Shown: positions 45,689 to 52,952, numbered from the stretch's first letter. The stretch: DNA of 52,952 nucleotides from a bacterium (GCA_029580855.1 JAKPQH010000114.1:1-52952); one strand, 5' to 3'. Numbers and translations: made by a program. The notes: generated from the letters alone by a model not told the origin.

Positions 45689-46342
45689 ATGACGGAAGCG
45701 ACACCCAGACAGACCCGCACCAAGCGCCGCCGTGCGCAGAGTTTCGAGAATCTGGTGCAGGCGGGTCTGGCCGTCATCGGCCAACGCGGCCTCCACGAGA
45801 CCACGGTAGAGCGCATCACCGAGGCCGCGGACGTTGGGAAGGGGACGTTCTACGCCCACTTCGACTCCAAGGACGACTTGATCTCGCATCTGGTGCGCCT
45901 CGGGGTCGATGAACTGATCGCCGCGACGGCGACCCAGCGGCGCGCCGACCGGACGCCGACGGGCCGGCTGGCGGCTCTGATCCTCGGCCAACTTCAGACG
46001 CTCGGGCGCCGACGGGAGCTCGTGATTCTCTTGCACCAGGTCCGCGGGCTGCTGATCCGCCAACCCGAGGCGGGCGACCGGCTCCGGCAGGAGTACCGGC
46101 GCTACGTGCGCTTTCTGATGAGGGAATGCCGCAGGATCCTGGGAGTGCCCTCGTTGAGTCAATCCGAGGCCCGCACGCTCGCGTGCGCTGTTGCGGGCTT
46201 CGTGGCGGGCACCCTCTCGTTCGAGATCCTGATGCGAGGGCACCGGGGAAACACACTGGCCCTCACGCGGCCCGTGACCGCCTTCGCCCACGGTGTCGTT
46301 GCACGCTACGTCCCGTCGCGGTCCCCCACCAACGGCTGCTGA
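45689..46342 (+). CDS. TetR/AcrR-family transcriptional regulator
   Basis: This 217-residue protein has an N-terminal basic tail and the TetR helix-turn-helix HETTVERITEAADVGKGTFY followed by AHFDSKDDLI. The C-terminal helical domain is variable and would bind an inducer. TetR proteins usually repress adjacent genes; the neighbours are the sigma/anti-sigma pair (divergent) and pal (downstream, but with its own promoter and after a terminator). The start ATG at 45689 has only a weak upstream GAGG. A good intrinsic terminator follows at 46417. Confidence 0.92.
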   Translation: MTEATPRQTRTKRRRAQSFENLVQAGLAVIGQRGLHETTVERITEAADVGKGTFYAHFDSKDDLISHLVRLGVDELIAATATQRRADRTPTGRLAALILGQLQTLGRRRELVILLHQVRGLLIRQPEAGDRLRQEYRRYVRFLMRECRRILGVPSLSQSEARTLACAVAGFVAGTLSFEILMRGHRGNTLALTRPVTAFAHGVVARYVPSRSPTNGC

Positions 46343-46416
46343 GACGGCGGAGACTCCCTGGCTTCCGGAGGAGGTGACCCAGACCGAGGAGGTTACCGGG
46401 AGAAACGGAGACGCAA

Positions 46417-46444
46417 GTCCGGTTCGCGCCCGCCGGACCTTTTT
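46417..46444 (+). terminator. Intrinsic terminator after the TetR gene
   Basis: GTCCGG (46417-46422) pairs with CCGGAC (46433-46438) and is followed by CTTTTT. The U-run directly after the stem makes this a good Rho-independent terminator. Confidence 0.7.
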
Positions 46445-46467
46445 GGGGGCGCGGGTGTCGTTTTTTC

Positions 46468-46496
46468 TTGAATCCAAAGCGCATTGCACCTATTCT
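46468..46496 (+). promoter_or_regulatory. Sigma-70-like promoter of pal
   Basis: TTGAAT (46468-46473), a 17-base spacer and TATTCT (46491-46496) stand in an AT-richer patch about 85 bases before the pal start. Its position after the TetR terminator supports an independent pal transcript. Confidence 0.65.
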
Positions 46497-46581
46497 TGCG
46501 CGTGTTTTTCGCACGCCGGCAATCTTGCTGAATACGCGACAAGAATCCACGGACACTCACGATCGGGAAAGGAGGAGTATG

Positions 46582-47226
46582 ATGCGATTTCGGGGAAGTG
46601 TACGCGTACTGTTGGCGGTGGCTGTCCTGATCGGCTCCCTGGCCCTGTACGGCTGCCCCAAGCGGCCGGAGGTCCTGCAAGCCGCTCCGGCCCCCGCCGG
46701 CCCGGCGGCGGCCACGGTGCCGGGGCCCGCGGCGGCGGCCCAGCCTAGCCCCCAGACGGCGGAGACCCCGGTGACCCGGCCGGCGCCTCCGGCCGAGGCC
46801 CCTGTGCGCCCCGGCGAGGCAGCGCCTTCCACCGCGGCTCCGGGGGCCGCGGCAGCGGCGGCGGCGCCTCAACCCGGCGGCGCTGGGCCGTCGCCCCTAA
46901 AGGACGTCTTCTTTGATTACGACAAGGCCAACATCCGGGACGACCAGAAGGCCGCCCTCAACGACAACGTTGGCTGGCTCAAAGCCAACGCCGGGGCCAA
47001 AATCCTCCTCGAGGGGCACTGCGACGAGCGGGGCACCGCCGAGTACAACCTCGGCCTGGGGGAGCGCCGCGCCAAGGCGGTGAAGGACTACCTCATCGCC
47101 GCCGGTATCGCCGCCGACCGCGTCTCGACCATCAGCTACGGGAAGGAGCGCCCCTTCGTCCTCGGCCACGACGAGAGCGCCTGGAAGTGGAACCGCCGGG
47201 GGCATTTCGTGATCCAGGGACGGTAA
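46582..47226 (+). CDS. pal: Peptidoglycan-associated lipoprotein (Pal, OmpA-like)
   Basis: Two ATGs are adjacent (46579 and 46582); GGAGG at 46571-46575 gives better spacing to the second, so the product has 214 residues. The signal peptide ends in LALYGC, a slightly unusual lipobox with Tyr before Gly-Cys. A long Ala/Pro linker (about 25-105) follows. The OmpA-like domain reads DVFFDYDKANIRDDQKAAL, then LLEGHCDERGTAEYN and GERRAKAVKDYLIAAGI, with the Asp and Arg that bind diaminopimelate. Pal ties the outer membrane to peptidoglycan and works with Tol proteins, none of which are nearby. The linker is much longer than in E. coli Pal. Confidence 0.93.
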   Translation: MRFRGSVRVLLAVAVLIGSLALYGCPKRPEVLQAAPAPAGPAAATVPGPAAAAQPSPQTAETPVTRPAPPAEAPVRPGEAAPSTAAPGAAAAAAAPQPGGAGPSPLKDVFFDYDKANIRDDQKAALNDNVGWLKANAGAKILLEGHCDERGTAEYNLGLGERRAKAVKDYLIAAGIAADRVSTISYGKERPFVLGHDESAWKWNRRGHFVIQGR

Positions 47227-47255
47227 CGGCTTCCGCTTCACCCTGGAGTGTCTTG

Positions 47256-47296
47256 GCGCCGTCTGTCTCGCCGGCCGAGCCAGGCGGCGCGTTTTT
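47256..47296 (+). terminator. Intrinsic terminator after pal
   Basis: GCGCCG (47256-47261) pairs with CGGCGC (47285-47290), enclosing an inner CTCG/CGAG stem, and is followed by GTTTTT. It lies 30 bases past the pal stop. Confidence 0.6.
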
Positions 47297-47365
47297 GCCA
47301 CGCTGGCGCGGAAGGCGCGCCGGTGGAGCACGCACACCGGCGCGCCTTCAAGTGTTTGATTTGAC

Positions 47366-47590
47366 CTAGGGAATTTCCTCGAGCGAAATCACGTGGTGTT
47401 TGTTTACGGCCAGAAACCCCTGCCGCCCGTGGCCGTTGCCGTTTGTGCCGGTGTCGGTGAGCGCAAAGAAATCCCCTTTCAGGTTCAGAGCGTCCAGCGT
47501 CCGGATGTTCTTGGGCTTGCTCATTCTCCCGATCAGCACCCCCGCCACGGTAATCACCTTCACCTTGACCGACGTCTCGTCGCCGGGCAT
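47366..47590 (-). CDS. Small conserved-looking beta protein, function unknown
   Basis: From the ATG at 47590 the product has 74 residues. It starts MPGDETSVKVKVITVAGVLI and continues GRMSKPKNIRTLDALN, then FFALTDTG, and ends GFLAVNKHHVISLEEIP. The alternating hydrophobic pattern suggests a small beta-barrel. It reminds me of the DUF6812-type proteins, in which a short strand, an R-L-x-D-x-L-N segment and a final F-L-A-V-N-K strand recur, but I hold that loosely. It faces pal across a terminator and has no partner gene. Confidence 0.7.
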   Translation of the reverse strand: MPGDETSVKVKVITVAGVLIGRMSKPKNIRTLDALNLKGDFFALTDTGTNGNGHGRQGFLAVNKHHVISLEEIP

Positions 47591-47900
47591 GGCCGTCCTC
47601 CGTAGGTTGCGTCGTCCCGGGTCCGCATTCGGGAACATTCATAGCAGTGCGTCGGATGCGTGTCAACCAGTCCGACGGCGACCTTGGCGGCCGATCGAGG
47701 TGACGCAGCAATGTCTTCGCCGCGCGCGGCGCGTCCGTACGCCCCCCGTGCAGATTCTCGCTTGACACTCTACCCGTGTCCGAGCGATGCTCGGCCGCCA
47801 AAAGACTCGGCGGGCGTTGGGCCACCGGCCGTCCGCCGGGTGTCCTTGTCATCGCCGGTTCCTCTATTCTGCCTCGCCTACTCAGGCGGTGGAGCGTCAC
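47591..47900. other. Intergenic stretch upstream of the aminotransferase operon
   Basis: No gene is recognised. A perfect TTGACA at 47762-47767 could be a -35 box for the operon starting at 47901, but no good -10 box sits 16-18 bases downstream, so the promoter is uncertain. Confidence 0.4.
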
Positions 47901-49286
47901 ATGCGTTCGGATTTCCTGGCCTGGCTCGAAGAGCATCAAGGGCGGCAGTACGCGTTACACACCGACCACATCAACCCGGTATTCGTGAAGATGCTGCGCA
48001 CGATCGATTTTGACCGCGGCTACGTGCGCGGTCAAGGGTGCTATCTGTGGGACGGGGAGGGGAACAAGTATCTCGACCTGCTGACGGGCTGGGGGGTATT
48101 CGCACTGGGTCGGAACCACCCGACGATCAAGGCCGTCCTGAGGCAGCTCATCGATGCCGAGTTCCCGAACCTGGTGCGGATGGATTGCAGCCTCCTGAGC
48201 GGCCTGGTCGCCGAAGCGCTCACGAAGCACGCGTCCGGAGGCCTCTCGCGGGTCTTCTTCAACAACAGCGGCGCCGAAAGCGTCGAAGCGGCGATCAAAT
48301 TCGCCCGCTGCGCGACCGGCCGTCAAAAGATCGTTTTTTGCGACCATGCGTTCCATGGCCTGACCACAGGGGCGCTGGCGCTGAACGGCGCCGATTTCTT
48401 CCGCGAGCGGTTCGGCAATCTCTTGCCGGGGACGGAGAAGATCCCGTTCAACGATCTCGGCGCGCTGGAAAAGGCCCTGAGCGACAGGGCTGCGGCGGCA
48501 TTCATCGTTGAGCCGGTGCAGGGCAAGACCTGCGAGGTCGTCCACGACGGGTTTCTCGGCGACGCTCAGCGGCTGTGCCGAAAGTTCGGCACCCTGCTGG
48601 CTGTGGACGAGGTCCAGTCCGGTCTGGGCCGGACCGGCCGGTGGTTCTGCTATCAGCACTGGCCCGAGGTGGAGCCGGACATCGTCTGCGTGTCCAAGGC
48701 GCTGTCGGGGGGGTATGTCCCGGTCGGCGCGACCCTCACGCGGCCCGCCATCATGGACGCGGTCTTCAATTCCATGGAGCGCTGCGTCGTCCACTCCAAT
48801 ACCTTCGGACAAAACGACCTGGCGATGGCCGCCGCGCTGGCGAGTCTGTACGTGATCGAGGAACAGCGCCTGGTCGAGAACGCCGCGGCGATGGGCGCAT
48901 ACGCCATGGAACGGCTCAAGCCGATCGCCGGATCCAGCCCCTTCGTCTCCGGCGTGCGCGGCAAAGGGCTCATGTTCGGACTGGACTTCGCGCGACCGAC
49001 ATCCTCGGGCAAGCTCAAGCTGGCCTGGGACATGCTGCACCGGATGAACTACGGCCTCTTCGGACAGATGATCATCATCCCGCTGCTCCAGAAGCACCGG
49101 ATTCTCACGCAGGTGGCCGGCTATCACACCGAGGTCATCAAGTTTCTCCCACCGCTCATCATCACTCGGGAAGACCTCGACTGGTTCCTAAACGCCCTGC
49201 AAGAGGTCCTGGCGGACCTGCAGCGGTTCCCCGGCAGCGCGTGGGACACGGTATTCGGCCTGGCGAAGCGCGTCGCCAAGGCGTGA
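47901..49286 (+). CDS. Class III PLP aminotransferase (acetylornithine/HpnO-like)
   Basis: From the ATG at 47901 the protein has 461 residues. Fold-type I features include GWGVFALGRNHPTIKAVLR, VFFNNSGAESVEAAIKFARC, DHAFHGLTTGALALNG and LLAVDEVQSGLGRTGRW. The PLP lysine is K266 in VSKALSGGYVPVGA. The PLP-binding Asp is in AVDEVQSG. Related enzymes are acetylornithine/ornithine transaminases and HpnO, which makes aminobacteriohopanetriol. HpnO is a fair candidate because hpnA lies 3 kb downstream and no arginine-biosynthesis gene is nearby, but sequence alone does not settle it. It is the first gene of a five-gene operon. Confidence 0.9.
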   Translation: MRSDFLAWLEEHQGRQYALHTDHINPVFVKMLRTIDFDRGYVRGQGCYLWDGEGNKYLDLLTGWGVFALGRNHPTIKAVLRQLIDAEFPNLVRMDCSLLSGLVAEALTKHASGGLSRVFFNNSGAESVEAAIKFARCATGRQKIVFCDHAFHGLTTGALALNGADFFRERFGNLLPGTEKIPFNDLGALEKALSDRAAAAFIVEPVQGKTCEVVHDGFLGDAQRLCRKFGTLLAVDEVQSGLGRTGRWFCYQHWPEVEPDIVCVSKALSGGYVPVGATLTRPAIMDAVFNSMERCVVHSNTFGQNDLAMAAALASLYVIEEQRLVENAAAMGAYAMERLKPIAGSSPFVSGVRGKGLMFGLDFARPTSSGKLKLAWDMLHRMNYGLFGQMIIIPLLQKHRILTQVAGYHTEVIKFLPPLIITREDLDWFLNALQEVLADLQRFPGSAWDTVFGLAKRVAKA

Positions 49287-49347
49287 TGCGGCCGCGGGCG
49301 CGCGCGGACGCCATCGGTCGACCTAACGGGTGCGGAGACCTGCGATA

Positions 49348-50202
49348 ATGCCGCTGGCGATGCATCTCAACCTGGACGGCGCCTGGGACGCCGGAACCCT
49401 GGACCTCCCGGAGTTGGACCTGCGCAGCTGGGGGCCGCGTCTTCGGTACTGCGCGCCGTCGGCGGAGGTCCAGGCTTTCTACCGGCACGTGAAGGACCGG
49501 TTGCCACCCTTCGTGTTGTACGGCTCAGGGGACTTTCATTACCTGACCGCGCTCCTGCTGCGGCGCGTTGCCCGGCCCGTGACGCTGGTCTCTTTCGACA
49601 ATCACCCGGACTGGGACCGCCGGCCGCCCCGCTGGTGTTGCGGCGGTTGGCTCCGCCGGGCGTTGGAGAGCGGCAGCGTCGAGCACATCAGCGTCTGGGG
49701 GTGCGGAAGCTTCGAGTTGAGGCTCCCGTCGCGCCTGTTCGGAGCCTGCGCCGAGCTTCGCGTCGGCCGCCTGTCGCTCTATGCCTGGGCCGAACGACAG
49801 GACGCGGCCACGCAGCGGCGGTTCGACTGCATCACCCGCCAGAATTGGCGCGACCGTTTCGACCGGTTGGTCGGCCGGTTGGCGGGCCGGGCCGCGTACG
49901 TCACGGTGGATCTCGACTGTCTGCGCTCCGAGGAGGCGGTCACCAACTGGGAGAACGGGCTCTTCAGCGTCGCGGATCTGGTCTGGGCGATCGCGCGCCT
50001 TGCCGCCCGGACCCGCATCGTCGGCGGCGACCTCTGCGGCGCCTATTCGCCCCCCCGCTACGCGCGCTGGACGCAGCGGGTCGCCAGCCAATGGGACCAT
50101 CCGAAACTGCCGGCGCACCAGGAGGACCGAGCGCGTACCATCAACCGCGCTGCGCTGCGCGCGCTCTGGCCGGTCCTCACGGCCGGAGGGCGAGAGGCAT
50201 GA
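49348..50202 (+). CDS. Arginase/ureohydrolase-fold protein (UPF0489-like)
   Basis: From the ATG at 49348, with GGAGA upstream, the protein has 284 residues. It keeps the binuclear metal ligands of the ureohydrolase fold in order: LYGSGDFHYLTALLL (D and H), LVSFDNHPDWDRRPP (D-x-H-x-D) and AYVTVDLDCLRSEE (D-x-D). Compared with arginase and agmatinase, the first motif is G-D-F-H rather than G-G-D-H-S, and the last Asp-Pro is absent. The substrate is therefore unlikely to be simple arginine. It sits between an aminotransferase and a FemAB-like transferase, and its stop overlaps the latter's start. A role in hydrolysing an amide or guanidino group on a precursor is possible. Confidence 0.82.
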   Translation: MPLAMHLNLDGAWDAGTLDLPELDLRSWGPRLRYCAPSAEVQAFYRHVKDRLPPFVLYGSGDFHYLTALLLRRVARPVTLVSFDNHPDWDRRPPRWCCGGWLRRALESGSVEHISVWGCGSFELRLPSRLFGACAELRVGRLSLYAWAERQDAATQRRFDCITRQNWRDRFDRLVGRLAGRAAYVTVDLDCLRSEEAVTNWENGLFSVADLVWAIARLAARTRIVGGDLCGAYSPPRYARWTQRVASQWDHPKLPAHQEDRARTINRAALRALWPVLTAGGREA

Positions 50203-51401
50203 GCGCGACCACGGCATGGTCGCGCCCCGGCGCGCGCGAGACGCGGGACCAGGTCCTGCGTGTGGATTCTGGACGCGCCTATGTCGCGGACCTTGCGACC
50301 ATCAAGGGGTCGCCGCTGTGGGAAACGATCTTCGCCGGCCAGCGGAAGGATCACCGGCTCCTGGCGGTCATCGAAGAGACGATCCCGCAGGACTTCGAGT
50401 ACCATTACCTAGTCCTCGAAGACGCCCGGGGAATTCCCCGCGCCATCCAGCCGTTCTTCCTGCGGACGCAGGACCTGCTTGCGGGGACGGGACCGGGGAT
50501 GCAGGGCCTCCTGCGGCGCGCGCGCGCGGTATGGCCGCGCCTGCTGACGATGCGGACGCTGATGGTGGGCTCCCCTCTGGGCGAAGGCAGCTTGGGCGCG
50601 GCGCCCGAGGATCGGGACTGGTGCGCCGCGGCGCTCCGCGCCGCTCTCCTACCCTGCGCGCGACGCTACCGGGCGTCGCTCGTCGTGCTGAAAGAGTTTC
50701 CCGCCAGTTTTCGCTCGAGTCTGGCCTGTTTCGTGCGCCACGGATACACGAGAATCCCCAGCATGCCCTACACGAGCCTGGACCTCAGCTTCAGAGATTT
50801 CGAGGAGTACATGCGGACGGCCCTCAGCCATGCGTATCGCAAGAACCTGCGCCGGAAGTTCCGGGACGCCGCCCAGGCCCCGCCGATCGCCCTGGAAGTC
50901 GTCAGCGACCTCACGCCCTGTGCCGAGGAGGTCTACCCGCTCTACCTCCAGGTGTACGAGCGGTCGGCCCTGCGATTCGAGAAGCTCACCCTCGACTACC
51001 TCCGCCGGCTCGGCCGCGCGGCGCCGGACAAGATCCGGTTCTTTATCTGGCGGCAATCGGGAAAGGCCGTGGCGTTCAGCGTATGCCTGCTGCACGCCGG
51101 TGCTCTGTGGGACGAGTACCTGGGGCTGGATTACCGGGTCGCCCTGGACCTGCACCTGTACTTCTATACCCTGCGGGATATCATCGAGTGGTGCTGCGCG
51201 CAGGGTCTGGGCCGTTACTACAGCAGCGCGCTCAACTACGACCCGAAACTGCATCTGAAATTCTCGTTGGTGCCGATGGATCTGTACGTGCGACACACCC
51301 GTGCGGCCTTCAACCCCATCGTCGGCCGCAGTCTCCGGCTGTTGGACCCGACACGCCACGACCCGACGGTGAAGAAATTCCACAACGCCGACGACCTGTG
51401 A
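50199..51401 (+). CDS. FemAB/BioF2-like GNAT-fold acyl- or aminoacyltransferase
   Basis: The ATG at 50199 overlaps the preceding stop (ATGA); the protein has 400 residues. It has two GNAT-like halves. The second begins SFRDFEEYMRTALSHAYRKN and continues with LRRKFRDA, a pattern I associate with FemAB/BioF2-like proteins, then FFIWRQSGKAVAFSVCLLHA and LWDEYLGLDYRVALDLHLYF. The final YYSSALNYDPKLHLKFSLVP is a typical closing strand. Such enzymes transfer amino acids from tRNA or acyl groups from CoA to cell-wall precursors, lipids or polyketides. In this operon it is the natural candidate to modify an amino group made by the aminotransferase. It is cytoplasmic, without membrane segments. Confidence 0.8.
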   Translation: MSATTAWSRPGARETRDQVLRVDSGRAYVADLATIKGSPLWETIFAGQRKDHRLLAVIEETIPQDFEYHYLVLEDARGIPRAIQPFFLRTQDLLAGTGPGMQGLLRRARAVWPRLLTMRTLMVGSPLGEGSLGAAPEDRDWCAAALRAALLPCARRYRASLVVLKEFPASFRSSLACFVRHGYTRIPSMPYTSLDLSFRDFEEYMRTALSHAYRKNLRRKFRDAAQAPPIALEVVSDLTPCAEEVYPLYLQVYERSALRFEKLTLDYLRRLGRAAPDKIRFFIWRQSGKAVAFSVCLLHAGALWDEYLGLDYRVALDLHLYFYTLRDIIEWCCAQGLGRYYSSALNYDPKLHLKFSLVPMDLYVRHTRAAFNPIVGRSLRLLDPTRHDPTVKKFHNADDL

Positions 51402-51850
51402 TGGAACACCCGTCGCCCCCAACACCCGCAGGCCCGGGCACGCCGGCCCGTCTCCATTGGGGCTGGAACCCGTATCTGCATCTCGCCCTCAACGGCCTGC
51501 TCGTGACGGCATCGGAGCTCCTATTAAAGCGCGGGGCCATGGCGACTGCGCAGATCCCGGGCTCCGCCTGGCTCGACAGCCTCGGCCTGACGATCTTGGG
51601 TTCATGGTGGGTCTGGGCCGGTATCGCCTGTTACGTTGTGAGCTTCGTGAACTGGCTGCACGTCCTGCGCTGGATCCCCCTCAGCGTCGCGTTCCCGCTC
51701 GCCAGCGTGGTCCATGCGCTGATCCCGCTGGGGGCGTGGATGTTCCTGGACGAAAGATTGAGCCCGCTGCGTTGGGGCGGGATTGTGTTGATCATGGCGG
51801 GGATCTGGTTGATCGCCGAACCGCTGACGCACGCCGAGGAGACGCTGTGA
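51401..51850 (+). CDS. Four-helix EamA/SMR-type membrane protein, first of a pair
   Basis: The ATG at 51401 shares a base with the preceding TGA (TGATG); the protein has 149 residues. After a 22-residue cytoplasmic tail come four helices: LALNGLLVTASELLLKRG, WVWAGIACYVVSFVNWLHVL, SVAFPLASVVHALIPLGAWM and WGGIVLIMAGIWLIAEPL. The S-x-A-F/Y-P-L-A-S motif of helix three and L-D-E-R before helix four are like SMR/EamA half-proteins. Paired genes of this kind include ArnE/ArnF, which flip aminoarabinose-phosphoundecaprenol. It probably forms a heterodimer with the next gene product. Confidence 0.87.
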   Translation: MEHPSPPTPAGPGTPARLHWGWNPYLHLALNGLLVTASELLLKRGAMATAQIPGSAWLDSLGLTILGSWWVWAGIACYVVSFVNWLHVLRWIPLSVAFPLASVVHALIPLGAWMFLDERLSPLRWGGIVLIMAGIWLIAEPLTHAEETL

Positions 51851-52191
51851 CCATCCATCTGCTCGTGCTCATCCTGCTGGCCCAAGGGGCCCTGGTCGCG
51901 GGCCAGGTGTTTCTGAAACACGGCATGAACCTTACGAGGTCTCCGGTCGGCGGCGCGGCCAGGATCGTGGGGATTCTTCTGGCGGGCATCGGCCTGCTCA
52001 CCCTGTGGTTCCTCCTGTGGATGGGCCTGCTACAGAAACTCGACCTGAGCTATGTCTACCCTTTCGAAGGACTCAGCCCGGTCCTGCTGGTCCTCGCCGC
52101 CTGCGCCATCCTGAAGGAGTCGCTGGGATGGAAGTCCTGGACAGGCGTGGGGCTCATCACGCTGGGAACGATCGTCGTGGGTTTGAGCTGA
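51847..52191 (+). CDS. Four-helix EamA/SMR-type membrane protein, second of a pair
   Basis: The GTG at 51847 overlaps the preceding stop (GTGA); the protein has 114 residues. The four helices are LLVLILLAQGALVAGQVFLK, ARIVGILLAGIGLLTLWFLL, VYPFEGLSPVLLVLAACAIL and GVGLITLGTIVVGL. The Y-V-Y-P-F-x-G-L-S segment in helix three and L-K-E-S-L before helix four follow the SMR/ArnF pattern. With the preceding protein it would form an asymmetric dual-subunit flippase or exporter. An intrinsic terminator follows at 52231, which closes the operon. Confidence 0.87.
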   Translation: MTIHLLVLILLAQGALVAGQVFLKHGMNLTRSPVGGAARIVGILLAGIGLLTLWFLLWMGLLQKLDLSYVYPFEGLSPVLLVLAACAILKESLGWKSWTGVGLITLGTIVVGLS

Positions 52192-52230
52192 GCCGATCGC
52201 CGACGCCGATCTGTCGGGCGGATTGATTAT

Positions 52231-52265
52231 TCGCGCGCTCTGTGTTAGAAATGCGCGCGATTTTT
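52231..52265 (+). terminator. Intrinsic terminator closing the aminotransferase operon
   Basis: TCGCGCGC (52231-52238) and GCGCGCGA (52253-52260) form a perfect 8-bp stem with a 14-base loop, directly followed by TTTTT. It separates the five-gene operon from hpnA. Confidence 0.85.
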
Positions 52266-52336
52266 GACGGGACATCGGTGCGCCCCCGGAGTGGAAAAAG
52301 GCGTCATGCGGCCGCGGATCCCACGGAGAGGCGGAC

Positions 52337-52952
52337 GTGGGTGACGTGACGTGTGTGACGGGAGGGACCGGGTTCGTCGGCGCGGCGGTGGTGCGCCGGC
52401 TGGTCTCCGCGGGTCATCGGGTGCGCGTCCTGGCGCGGCCCAAACATTCGCGGCGGTTGCTCAGCGGACTCCCCGTCGGGATCGCGGACGGCGACCTGAC
52501 CGATGAGGCCTCGCTCCGGCGGTGCCTCCGGGGGTGCCGCCTGCTCTTCCACGCGGCGGCGATGTACAGCCTCTGGGCCCGGGACCGGCGCCTGTTCTAC
52601 GAGGTCAACGTGGAGGGCACGCGCCGGGTTCTGCGCTGTGCGGCGGAGGCCGGCGTCGGCCGTGTCGTGTATACCAGCACCGTCGGCACCCTCGGGATCC
52701 CCGATGACGGACGCCCGGGGACGGAAGACACGCCCGTCGGCCTGACCGACATGGTCGGAGACTACAAGCGTTCCAAGTTCCTGGCCGAGGAGGTGGCGCG
52801 CGATTTCGCCCGGCGCGGATTGCCGGTGGTCATCGTCAACCCCAGCACGCCCGTCGGTCCCGGCGACATCAAACCGACGCCGACCGGACAGATGATCGTG
52901 GACTTTCTCCGCGGGAAGATGTGGGCCTACCTCGATACGGGGTTGAATCTGG
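52337..52952 (+). CDS. hpnA: Hopanoid-associated sugar epimerase HpnA-like, partial
   Basis: The start is a GTG at 52337 after GGAGAGG; 205 residues are seen before the window ends. It is an extended short-chain dehydrogenase: VTGGTGFVGAAVVRRL is the NAD(P) motif, VLARPKHSRRLLSGLPV and IADGDLTDEASL resemble HpnA, and VYTSTVGTLGIP plus GDYKRSKFLAEEVA hold the catalytic Thr/Ser and Y-x-x-x-K. The segment VIVNPSTPVGPGDIKPTPTG is typical of HpnA and of dihydroflavonol-reductase-like proteins. HpnA genes lie in hopanoid clusters and are tied to side-chain formation. The name is likely but not certain, as DFR-like paralogues are common. Confidence 0.82.
   Translation, partial: MGDVTCVTGGTGFVGAAVVRRLVSAGHRVRVLARPKHSRRLLSGLPVGIADGDLTDEASLRRCLRGCRLLFHAAAMYSLWARDRRLFYEVNVEGTRRVLRCAAEAGVGRVVYTSTVGTLGIPDDGRPGTEDTPVGLTDMVGDYKRSKFLAEEVARDFARRGLPVVIVNPSTPVGPGDIKPTPTGQMIVDFLRGKMWAYLDTGLNL

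Noticed and set aside
47762..47767. TTGACA as the promoter of the aminotransferase operon
   Set aside because: No acceptable -10 box follows at 16-18 bases, so the promoter cannot be placed.

Overview
The window is GC-rich (about two thirds G+C by eye) and comes from a Gram-negative, diderm bacterium. It carries an Omp85 outer-membrane assembly protein, a TamB-type protein, a Pal lipoprotein and a PEP-CTERM surface protein. The mix of tripartite tricarboxylate and ABC uptake systems, a hopanoid-type gene (hpnA) and high GC would suit an uncultured soil or sediment lineage such as Methylomirabilota/Rokubacteriales or a relative. That placement is inference; there is no rRNA in the window.

Layout. 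1-1190: a partial AspA/AstE-family deacylase and a HAD phosphatase. 1688-7190: a defence and mobile island, entirely on the minus strand. It holds a PaeR7I/XhoI-type restriction enzyme with a DNA methyltransferase, an overlapping hsdM-mntA-hepT operon without hsdS or hsdR, an AT-rich segment with a broken SAM methyltransferase and a DsrE protein, and the catalytic tail of an integron-type integrase. 7560-12196: peptide-type ABC permeases, their binding protein and a ketopantoate-reductase-like enzyme, with no ATPase genes. 12340-15963: DedA, rpiA and transketolase. 16180-23614: a three-gene overlapping operon for outer-membrane biogenesis (TamB, Omp85, SurA-like). 23616-27538: an HpcH/HpaI aldolase and a TctABC carboxylate transporter. 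27699-36444: a carbohydrate ABC transporter, a PHP hydrolase, a divergent GntR regulator, a HAD phosphatase, a Gfo/Idh/MocA oxidoreductase and a ribokinase, which read as one catabolic locus. 37023-43786: a PEP-CTERM protein without its start, a 5'-nucleotidase/NUDIX/small-protein operon, a truncated DEAD-box helicase and a DUF4139 protein. 43936-47590: an ECF sigma factor with its anti-sigma factor, a TetR regulator, Pal and a 74-residue protein.

47901-52191 is the most novel-looking system. It is a tight operon of a class III aminotransferase (HpnO-like), an arginase-fold protein, a FemAB/GNAT-like transferase and two four-helix SMR/ArnE-ArnF-like membrane proteins. It is closed by a strong intrinsic terminator and followed by hpnA, which runs off the window. 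I infer synthesis and transbilayer movement of an amino-modified lipid, possibly a hopanoid.

Recurring DNA signals: all three solute-binding-protein genes are followed by perfect stem-loops; a family of dyad repeats (core ATCTGCGTAATCTGCGG) sits in three intergenic gaps; several clear sigma-70-like promoters are visible, one of which appears to give a leaderless mRNA.
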